Source: Lentimicrobiaceae bacterium (GTDB taxonomy: Bacteria; Bacteroidota; Bacteroidia; Bacteroidales; WCHB1-69). Taken from it: a DNA stretch of 5,323 nt. The notes beneath the pieces were generated by a model that did no database searches, was not told the origin of the DNA, and saw only the letters and a list, made by a program, of their open reading frames with translations. Positions 1 to 5,323 of this stretch are shown one piece after another; positions within the stretch are counted from its first letter, which is position 1; the number at the start of each line of letters is the position of its first letter. Location: contig WQSU01000180.1 of assembly GCA_009787675.1 (NCBI GenBank), positions 1 to 5,323 on the forward strand, read 5' to 3'. The translations under genes and the position numbers were made by a program.

Positions 1-1
1 G

Positions 2-46
2 GTGGAGTACGTAGATGAAAATTTAACCTCTCAAACATCTCTTTAA
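2..46 (+). CDS. Possible 3' end of an upstream gene (partial)
   Basis: Frame 2 is open from the window edge for 14 codons, reading VEYVDENLTSQTSL, and ends at a TAA at 44-46. The other two forward frames close within the first 20 bases (TGA at 16-18, TAG at 12-14). If real, this is the C-terminus of a gene that starts outside the window and ends 38 bases before the methyltransferase. Fourteen codons are too few to identify a family, and an open run of this length can occur by chance, so this is tentative. Confidence 0.3.
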   Translation: MEYVDENLTSQTSL

Positions 47-70
47 TATCGTTAATTATTAATCAATTAT

Positions 71-83
71 AAAATTATATTCA
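71..83 (+). repeat. 13-bp leader repeat, copy 1 (AAAATTATATTCA)
   Basis: AAAATTATATTCA ends one base before the ATG of the methyltransferase gene. The identical 13-mer occurs at 2532-2544, five bases before the ATG of the RhuM-Fic gene. It is A/T-rich and sits where a ribosome would load, so it may be a leader or translation-enhancing element. Chance similarity in AT-rich DNA is also possible. Confidence 0.35.
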
Positions 84-84
84 G

Positions 85-642
85 ATGAATAAAAAAGAAC
101 AAACACACATTTGCCCCGTATGGGGAGCAGGCGGATTGGATAACTCCATAAGAAAATGGGTACAAGATCCGCAAAAAATACTGAAACCGTATATTAAAGA
201 AGGTATGACCGTTTTAGACGTGGGTTGCGGTCCCGGATATTTTTCTGTGGAAATCGCAAAAATGCTTAACGGCACAGGAAAGGTTATCGCCGCCGATGTT
301 CAAGAGGGTATGCTTGAAAAAATCAGAAATAAAATCAAAGATACTGATTTAGAGCAAAGAATAGAACTTCATAAAAGCGATTATGAAAAAATTGGCGTTG
401 TTGAAAAAGTGGATTTTGTTTTAACATTTTGGATGATTCACGAAGTGAAAAATCAAAAGAAATTCTTTGAAGAATTATCTTCAATATTAAAACCCAATGG
501 CTTGATTTTCATAGTTGAACCTAAAATTCACGTTACAAAAAAAGCATTTAATAAGATGGTTAACATGCTAAAAGAGGGCGGATTTACTATTATTGAAGGA
601 CCAAAGGTGTTTTTTAGCCGGACAGTAGTAGTTGGGAATTAA
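85..642 (+). CDS. Class I SAM-dependent methyltransferase
   Basis: This encodes a 185-residue soluble, cytoplasmic methyltransferase with a Rossmann fold. Motif I, the SAM-binding glycine loop, is VLDVGCGPG at residues 43-51. The acidic residue expected to bind the SAM ribose is D71, in VIAADVQEGML (67-77). A later strand carries FVLTFWMIHEV (111-121), and a further strand reads GLIFIVEPKIHV (139-150). The N-terminal stretch HICPVWGAGGLDN (8-20) followed by GMTVLDVGCG is typical of a small bacterial and archaeal group of uncharacterised methyltransferases annotated only at family level. I cannot name the substrate. The ATG at 85 is preceded by an A/T-rich leader without a Shine-Dalgarno sequence, as is usual in Bacteroidota, and the downstream motifs begin soon enough that no earlier start is needed. 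The length suits a minimal methyltransferase with no extra substrate domain. The stop codon lies inside a 14-bp tandem repeat, so the last residues (VVVGN) may have been shaped by repeat insertion. Confidence 0.9.
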   Translation: MNKKEQTHICPVWGAGGLDNSIRKWVQDPQKILKPYIKEGMTVLDVGCGPGYFSVEIAKMLNGTGKVIAADVQEGMLEKIRNKIKDTDLEQRIELHKSDYEKIGVVEKVDFVLTFWMIHEVKNQKKFFEELSSILKPNGLIFIVEPKIHVTKKAFNKMVNMLKEGGFTIIEGPKVFFSRTVVVGN

Positions 643-672
643 GAATTAGGAATTAAGAATTAGGAATTAAGA
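635..672 (+). repeat. 14-bp tandem repeat, about 2.7 copies
   Basis: The unit GGAATTAAGAATTA occurs exactly at 635-648 and 649-662, followed by the first ten bases of a third copy at 663-672. The array begins inside the last codons of the methyltransferase gene and supplies its TAA stop at 640-642. Short A/T-rich arrays of this type are, to my recollection, scattered between genes in Bacteroidales genomes. No hairpin is formed, so it is unlikely to be an intrinsic terminator. Copy number could vary by slippage. Confidence 0.8.
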
Positions 673-757
673 GATATTAAGGATTGTTTAGGAGGTTGGA
701 AATAGGTTTTTGTATCTCAAAAAAATGTTTTTTCGCGAATAATTAAATAAACAAAAA

Positions 758-2500
758 ATGAAATCTTTCTTTTTCAAAAGAATAATTGCTGCAATTATTG
801 ATGCGGCGCAAATAATGTGTTTTGGTTATTTATTGTGGATAGCAATTTTACAATTTGCTTACATCGAATTTTTTGTAGTGTTTCTGATAACTTGGATGTT
901 ATATTACTTTGGGTGTTATTTCTTTTTTAATGGATACACACTTGGAAAAATATTGTTGGGGTTACAACTCACTTCAAAATCGAATAAAAAAATTACAATA
1001 AAGGAAGTGTTTCTAAGAGAAGTAATTGGAAAATGGATATTAATACTGATTATTCCGACTTTTTTATTCAGTAACACCGGCGATCATTATCTATTTGCTT
1101 TAATTGTTGCAATTTACATAATAGCTTTACTCATTTTTACATCTGTTTTTTTTATCATCAATAAAATAACATGGTGGGAATGTATTTCTTCCACGAAAAC
1201 TATCATGCAATTTTCTCGAAAAACAATCAGACTTAAAGCCTCTCTTTGTACTACTTTTCTTTCCATACTTTCTATCATTACTATTATATATCCGTTTATA
1301 AATAGTAATATTGAAAGTCGTATTAAAAGCAAATTTTATCCACAGTATCCTGCAACTAAAGAAGTGAGAGAATATGCAGATTTTATCCAGTCTCATACAC
1401 AAGACCCTGTTGATTATGTTTTTCAGTTATTTGAGAAATACGATTTAGTGGTATTAAGTGAACGGATGCACCCGGAATATACACAATATGAACTTATTTC
1501 TGATATTGTTAGCGATAGCCGTTTTGCTGAAAAAATAGGCAATATATACATTGAATTGGGTTCGATTAGCTTTCAAGATACCGTAAACACGTATTTACAT
1601 ACAGTTTACTCAGACGAAGATTCGTTGAATAAAGCCACCGCATTTTTACAGAGAAACAGTAATTCAATTTGGCCACTATGGAATAATACTAATTTATTTG
1701 ATTTCTTTAAACATATCAATAAAACGAATAGCAATTTACCTGATAGTCTAAAACTTAACTTATACTTTACGGATATGCCTGTAGATTGGGAAACTATGAC
1801 AGCGGAAAAATATACTACACATGTACGAGTAAATAGAGATAAAATAATGGCTGAGCATATTATTCAGCGGTATAGAGAGAATGAACAGATTAACGAAAAG
1901 CGAAAAAAAGGGTTAATTATTATGAATTTTCGACACGGATATGGTATTAACTTTAATGGTGATAACACTACAGCTGTTCTCATGGATTCATTACCGAATA
2001 AAGTATGTAATGTAATGCTTAATACCATTTCTATGAAATATGTTGCTATTATGACTCCGATACAACATGGAAAATGGGATAAAGCTTTCGCTATGGCAGG
2101 AAATCCGAATGTTGGATTTGATTTTCCATGCTCTCCTTTTGGAAATGATCATTTCGATGCGTTTGTTAAACCACTAACTCCTTCTCATTTAAAATATAAA
2201 GATGTTTTCACCGGTTTCATTTTTTATAAGCCTTTAGAAGATCATTATAAAAAAGAGGGATTTCCATACATGTTATATCATTTTGAGGATACGCTTATTA
2301 GACGTGCTGAATGTTTTAGCGCTTCAGTTGTAGAATCTTGGAAAAATCACATTAATTCGCCTTATCGTGATGAGATTATTACGGAAATTTTGTTTTATAC
2401 TGTGATCTATAATTTGATTACCAAAATAGGTTTTTCTATTTTCATCATAATAATAGGGATAACGTGTTGGATTGTTTATGCTATAAATAGAAAAAAATAA
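758..2500 (+). CDS. RDD membrane domain fused to an erythromycin-esterase/ChaN/TIKI-like domain
   Basis: This is a 580-residue inner-membrane protein. Residues 4-150 match the RDD family: R8 and D15 in FKRIIAAIIDA, the signature GYTLGKILLGL (59-69), an arginine-containing helix (IKEVFLREVIGKW, 81-93), and WWECISSTK (139-147) where relatives usually have WWD or HD, so the last family aspartate appears to be E141. Hydrophobic segments lie near 17-34, 36-57, 92-106, 111-134 and 162-182, with a last one at 557-575 followed by NRKK. With a cytoplasmic N-terminus, this puts residues of about 190-550 in the periplasm. That domain has features of the EreA/ChaN/TIKI superfamily: VVLSERMH (231-238; E235 and H238 at the GExxH position), IYIELGS (263-269; E266), IWPLW (304-308), RDKIMAE (360-366) and IIMNFRHG (387-394; H393). 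The assignment is by remembered motif pattern only, and the substrate is unknown. TAA is followed in frame by TGA. The leader before ATG 758 is A-rich. An eight-T run lies at 1146-1153. Confidence 0.8.
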   Translation: MKSFFFKRIIAAIIDAAQIMCFGYLLWIAILQFAYIEFFVVFLITWMLYYFGCYFFFNGYTLGKILLGLQLTSKSNKKITIKEVFLREVIGKWILILIIPTFLFSNTGDHYLFALIVAIYIIALLIFTSVFFIINKITWWECISSTKTIMQFSRKTIRLKASLCTTFLSILSIITIIYPFINSNIESRIKSKFYPQYPATKEVREYADFIQSHTQDPVDYVFQLFEKYDLVVLSERMHPEYTQYELISDIVSDSRFAEKIGNIYIELGSISFQDTVNTYLHTVYSDEDSLNKATAFLQRNSNSIWPLWNNTNLFDFFKHINKTNSNLPDSLKLNLYFTDMPVDWETMTAEKYTTHVRVNRDKIMAEHIIQRYRENEQINEKRKKGLIIMNFRHGYGINFNGDNTTAVLMDSLPNKVCNVMLNTISMKYVAIMTPIQHGKWDKAFAMAGNPNVGFDFPCSPFGNDHFDAFVKPLTPSHLKYKDVFTGFIFYKPLEDHYKKEGFPYMLYHFEDTLIRRAECFSASVVESWKNHINSPYRDEIITEILFYTVIYNLITKIGFSIFIIIIGITCWIVYAINRKK

Positions 2501-2531
2501 TGAAATTTCAATACTGTATTCCAATAACATA

Positions 2532-2544
2532 AAAATTATATTCA
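2532..2544 (+). repeat. 13-bp leader repeat, copy 2 (AAAATTATATTCA)
   Basis: This second exact copy of the 13-mer at 71-83 lies five bases before the RhuM-Fic start codon. The 49-base gap that contains it (2501-2549) also begins with a perfect 10-bp palindrome, TGAAATTTCA (2501-2510), directly after the stop codon of the preceding gene. No convincing Bacteroidota promoter (TTTG, then TAnnTTTG) was found in the gap, so the gene may be read through from upstream. Confidence 0.35.
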
Positions 2545-2549
2545 ACCCT

Positions 2550-3365
2550 ATGAAAAATGAAATAAAAAACAAAACCGAAATAATCTTGTACAGAACACAA
2601 GACAGCGATGTTTCAATTGATGTTCTTGTTGAAAATGACACTGTTTGGCTTACGCAAAGTCAAATGAGTATGCTGTTTAAAAAAGGTAGAACTACCATTA
2701 ATGAGCATATTAAAAATGTTTTTTCAGAAGGAGAATTAGATGAAAAAGTGTCATGTCGGAAATTCCGACACGACACTCCGCATGGCGCTATTGAAGGGAA
2801 AACGAAAACCTCGTATACCAATCTTTACAACCTTGATGTTATAATTTCAGTTGGCTATCGTGTAAAATCAAAACGTGGTACAGAATTTCGCATTTGGGCA
2901 ACGCAGCGTTTAAAAGATTATATCATAAAAGGTTATGCCGTAAACGACAAATTAAAACTTCAACAATATGACGAGTTGAAACAAACGGTAAAGTTACTTT
3001 CAAATGTTTTTCAAAACAAGGAAATTGAGCTTTCAAAAGATGAAACTGAGGGTTTGATAAAAGTTATTACCGATTATCAAACTTTTGACTGCAAAGAATT
3101 GTATCCAAGCATAGAAGAAAAAGCGGCAATGTTACTCTATTTAATTACAAAAAACCATTCGTTCAGTGATGGAAACAAGCGCATTGCAGCATTTCTTTTC
3201 CTGTGGTTTTTACAAAATAACGGTATTTTATACAAAGAAAATGGACAAAAACTGATTGAGAACAACACCCTCGTTGCACTCACGCTGATGATTGCGGAAA
3301 GCCGCACCGATGAAAAGGATCTGATTGTAAAAGTAATTGTAAATCTGATAAATAAAAACAACTAA
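2550..3365 (+). CDS. RhuM family protein with C-terminal Fic/Doc domain, linker apparently deleted
   Basis: This is a 271-residue cytoplasmic protein. The N-terminal RhuM domain (about residues 8-135) is clear: VWLTQSQMSMLF (32-43), TTINEHIKNVFSEGEL (48-63) resembling a helix-turn-helix, NLDVIISVGYRV (94-105), RGTEFRIWATQRLKDYIIKGYAVND (109-133). The C-terminal Fic/Doc part has YPSIEEKAAMLLYL (185-198), the catalytic motif HSFSDGNKR (203-211; H203, N209, R211) and a conserved tail, LVALTLMIAESRTDEKD (241-257). Fic proteins transfer AMP or other phosphate-containing groups to target proteins; the target here is unknown. RhuM is named from a Salmonella pathogenicity-island gene and is common on accessory DNA. 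Relatives as I remember them have about 330-345 residues, with roughly 65 between the TDY at 174-176 and the QTF that follows directly here; this copy joins them without a gap. The reading frame is intact, so the protein may still be made, but the lost part could affect target docking. The stop codon overlaps the next start (TAATG). No antitoxin gene is adjacent. Confidence 0.9.
   Translation: MKNEIKNKTEIILYRTQDSDVSIDVLVENDTVWLTQSQMSMLFKKGRTTINEHIKNVFSEGELDEKVSCRKFRHDTPHGAIEGKTKTSYTNLYNLDVIISVGYRVKSKRGTEFRIWATQRLKDYIIKGYAVNDKLKLQQYDELKQTVKLLSNVFQNKEIELSKDETEGLIKVITDYQTFDCKELYPSIEEKAAMLLYLITKNHSFSDGNKRIAAFLFLWFLQNNGILYKENGQKLIENNTLVALTLMIAESRTDEKDLIVKVIVNLINKNN
2747..2777. repeat. 31-bp imperfect palindrome inside the RhuM domain
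   Basis: The left arm AGTGTCATGTCGGAA (2747-2761) and right arm TTCCGACACGACACT (2763-2777) are reverse complements except for one mismatch (A2753 against C2771), with a single central A at 2762. The inner eight base pairs on each side are perfect. It encodes part of VSCRKFRHDT (residues 67-76), a stretch where RhuM sequences vary between subgroups. It could form a cruciform or mRNA hairpin, or be a dyad binding site, but no function is shown. Confidence 0.75.
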
Positions 3366-5323
3366 TGGAAAAATTAATGACCACCCTCATCCACCGCCGC
3401 TGGCTTATGGTAACCATTTTTGTGCTGCTGTCGGGCGCAGGCATTTACGCTTGGAAACAGCTGGCTATTGACGCCTATCCCGATATTGCAGAGATTACCG
3501 TCGGCATCGTTACCCAAGTTCCCGGACTTGCAGCAGAAGAGATTGAACAGCAAATCACCATTCCCATTGAGCGGGAACTCAACGGCATCCCGCGCATGAA
3601 GATGATGAGAAGCAAAAACTTTTTCGGACTCTCTAAAATAATTCTTGTTTTTGAAGATGGAACCGACGACTATTGGGCGCGGCAACGCGTACAGGAACGT
3701 TTGGGTAACGTGGACTTACCCTTCGACGCTACGCCCGACATGGACCCGTTTACATCGCCCATTGGCGAAATATTCCGCTATATTGTGGTGGGAAACAAAA
3801 GTTTGCGCGAACTTACAGAACTGAATCGTTGGGTGATTATTCCCCGTTTGAAGCAGATTAGCGGTATTGCCGATGTGTCGAATTTCGGCGGACTTACCAC
3901 GCAGTTTCAGATTGAAATAGACCCTAACAAACTTACCAAATACAACCTCTCGCTTGGCGAAGTTACGGAATCCATTGAACGCAACAACTCTAATGCGGGC
4001 GGCAGTATGCTCACAAGAGGCGATTTGAGTTATGTGGTGCGAGGCGTGGGATTGATTAGAGATTTACAGGATTTAGGTCATATCGTGGTGAAAACCGTGA
4101 ACGGCATCCCTGTTTATATCAACGATTTAGGTGAACTCAAATATGGAAACCTCGAACGGAAAGGAATTCTCGGCTATGTTGATGATGAAATAAACTATGA
4201 TGACGGCGTGGAAGGGATGGTGCAAATGTTGCGCTATGAAAACCCCTCGCAGGTATTGAAGGAAATTCACAAAATGGTAGAAGAATTAAACAACGACCAC
4301 TTGCCCAAAGGCGTAAAAATTCATCCTTTTATGGACAGAACGCATTTAGTGGATGCCACGCTGCACACCGTTTCCCATACGCTTTTATTTGGTATCTTGT
4401 TGGTTATAGGAGTGTTGATCATATTTCTCGGCAGTCCAAAAGGCGCATTATTGGCAACCATTACCATACCTGTTGCACTTTTGATAGCCTTTATTTTGAT
4501 GTGGCTTACAGGCATTCCTGCCAATCTGCTTTCGCTGGGCGCCATTGACTTTGGAATTATTGTGGAGGGTTCAATCGTAATGATGGAAACCGTTCTTAAA
4601 AAAAGAGAAGATAACCCTAATGAGCCTTTAGATGAGGCAAACATTGCAAAACGGGTAGCCGAAGTTGCCAAACCAATATTTTTTGCTACGCTCATTATTA
4701 TTATTGCCTACCTGCCTTTGTTTGCATTTGGCAGCGTAGAAAAGAAACTGTTTACCCCCATGGCATTTACATTAAGTTTTGCTTTGTTGGGCGCGCTGGC
4801 GGCGGCATTGCTTTTGCTGCCCGGACTGGCTTTTGCCATATATCGAAAACCGCAAAAAGTGTATCACAATCGTTGGATGGAGCGTATTACCGAAATTTAC
4901 AAAAAGCATACCGCCAAAATAATCGCTGCCCCGAAAAAAATTATCATCCCTGTTGTTGCCCTTTTAGCCATAAATATAGGACTTTCCATTTTTGTTGGAA
5001 AAGATTTTCTGCCTCATTTAGACGAAGGAAGTATATGGCTGCAAGTGCAAATGCCTCCGGGCATTTCACTCGACAAGGCAAAGGAAATGAGCACCGTTTT
5101 AAGGCATAAACTTAAAGAATTTGACGAAGTTACCTACGTGATGACGCAAACAGGACGCGACGACGAAGGCGTTGACCCTTTTTCTTCTTCGCATATTGAA
5201 ATTTCAGTGGGGCTGAAACCTTATAACACGTGGAAAAATGGACGTAAAAAATCTGATTTGGTTGCCGATATGGACAAGATGATACAGACCATGCCCGGCT
5301 ATGAAGTAGGTTTTTCGCAACCT
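3365..5323 (+). CDS. czcA: CusA/CzcA family heavy-metal efflux RND transporter (3' end missing)
   Basis: The reading frame is open from ATG 3365 to the window end, giving 653 residues of a protein that normally has about 1,030-1,060. It is the inner-membrane proton/metal antiporter of a tripartite pump exporting metal ions. The visible order is: first membrane helix (13-31); porter domain, including AYPDIAEITVGIVTQVPG (37-54) and ERELNGIP (69-76); membrane helices near 337-356, 360-382, 388-410, 435-455 and 464-490; and the seventh helix near 525-544, followed by FLPHLDEGSIWLQVQMPPG (548-566), typical of heavy-metal RND proteins. The fourth helix carries the acidic triad D395, E401, E408 in DFGIIVEGSIVMMET, with the spacing of CzcA D402, D408, E415; the middle Asp is replaced by Glu. 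The DFG signature points to divalent ions such as Zn, Co or Cd rather than Cu/Ag, but the metal is not certain and the symbol is family-level. A start at M5 (3377) is possible; 3365 fits relatives beginning MxKLI. G+C is clearly higher than in the upstream genes. Adaptor and outer-membrane partner genes are not upstream. Confidence 0.93.
   Translation, partial: MEKLMTTLIHRRWLMVTIFVLLSGAGIYAWKQLAIDAYPDIAEITVGIVTQVPGLAAEEIEQQITIPIERELNGIPRMKMMRSKNFFGLSKIILVFEDGTDDYWARQRVQERLGNVDLPFDATPDMDPFTSPIGEIFRYIVVGNKSLRELTELNRWVIIPRLKQISGIADVSNFGGLTTQFQIEIDPNKLTKYNLSLGEVTESIERNNSNAGGSMLTRGDLSYVVRGVGLIRDLQDLGHIVVKTVNGIPVYINDLGELKYGNLERKGILGYVDDEINYDDGVEGMVQMLRYENPSQVLKEIHKMVEELNNDHLPKGVKIHPFMDRTHLVDATLHTVSHTLLFGILLVIGVLIIFLGSPKGALLATITIPVALLIAFILMWLTGIPANLLSLGAIDFGIIVEGSIVMMETVLKKREDNPNEPLDEANIAKRVAEVAKPIFFATLIIIIAYLPLFAFGSVEKKLFTPMAFTLSFALLGALAAALLLLPGLAFAIYRKPQKVYHNRWMERITEIYKKHTAKIIAAPKKIIIPVVALLAINIGLSIFVGKDFLPHLDEGSIWLQVQMPPGISLDKAKEMSTVLRHKLKEFDEVTYVMTQTGRDDEGVDPFSSSHIEISVGLKPYNTWKNGRKKSDLVADMDKMIQTMPGYEVGFSQP

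Noticed and set aside
703..712. TAGGTTTTTG as a Bacteroidota -7 promoter element (TAnnTTTG) before the RDD-fusion gene
   Set aside because: The match is imperfect and no TTTG is present at the required distance upstream (about 680-683 reads AAGG), so a promoter is not supported.
732..739. TTCGCGAA palindrome 18 bases before the RDD-fusion start as an operator
   Set aside because: An 8-bp palindrome is short and occurs once; there is no neighbouring regulator gene to link it to.
2501..2510. TGAAATTTCA palindrome after the RDD-fusion stop as a terminator
   Set aside because: It has no loop, is A/T-rich and is not followed by a T tract, so it cannot form a convincing intrinsic terminator.
2324..2641. 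Minus-strand open frame spanning the gap between the RDD-fusion and RhuM-Fic genes
   Set aside because: It overlaps both supported genes and gives a protein rich in Phe/Ile/Ser with no recognised motif; it arises from AT-rich composition.
3374..3685. Minus-strand open frame opposite the start of the RND pump gene
   Set aside because: It lies entirely opposite the well-supported pump coding sequence and its translation shows no recognisable family or domain; it is a shadow frame.
4321..4695. Minus-strand open frame of 124 codons opposite the pump membrane helices
   Set aside because: It is the reverse of codons for hydrophobic helices and shows low-complexity Ser/Ala/Ile-rich sequence with no family features; the opposite strand clearly encodes conserved RND motifs.
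4873..5109. Plus-strand open frame of 78 codons in another frame of the pump gene
   Set aside because: It overlaps the pump gene completely and encodes a His/Arg/Cys-rich sequence without domain character.

Overview
The window looks like a piece of a Bacteroidota (probably Bacteroidales) chromosome or accessory island. The reasons are AT-rich, Shine-Dalgarno-poor leaders, a 14-bp GGAATTAAGAATTA tandem repeat of a kind I associate with this phylum, a RhuM-Fic protein close to those seen in Bacteroidales, and an RND pump sequence of Bacteroidota style. No rRNA, tRNA, CRISPR array, transposase or attachment site was seen. All recognised genes are on the + strand.

Layout. Positions 2-46 may be the last codons of an upstream gene. 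Positions 85-642 encode a small class I SAM-dependent methyltransferase, whose stop codon lies inside a short tandem repeat (635-672). After an AT-rich gap, 758-2500 encodes a 580-residue membrane protein: an N-terminal RDD membrane domain, then a large, probably periplasmic domain resembling the erythromycin esterase / ChaN / TIKI superfamily, then a C-terminal membrane anchor. I do not recognise this architecture as a characterised system, and it is the most novel item here. Positions 2550-3365 encode a RhuM-type protein with a C-terminal Fic/Doc domain. The Fic motif is intact, but the segment normally linking RhuM to Fic appears to be missing in frame. Its stop codon overlaps by one base (TAATG) the start of a heavy-metal RND efflux pump of the CusA/CzcA family, which fills 3365-5323 and runs off the window.

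How they work together. I see no evidence that the four genes form one pathway. The first three genes are AT-rich; the pump is clearly richer in G+C (for example 34 of 60 bases at 3421-3480 against 17 of 60 at 1141-1200). The junction between the RhuM-Fic gene and the pump may therefore mark the edge of accessory DNA placed directly in front of a metal-efflux operon. The partner genes of the pump (periplasmic adaptor and outer-membrane channel) are not upstream and would have to lie downstream. The one-base overlap would nevertheless allow translational coupling of the Fic protein and the pump.
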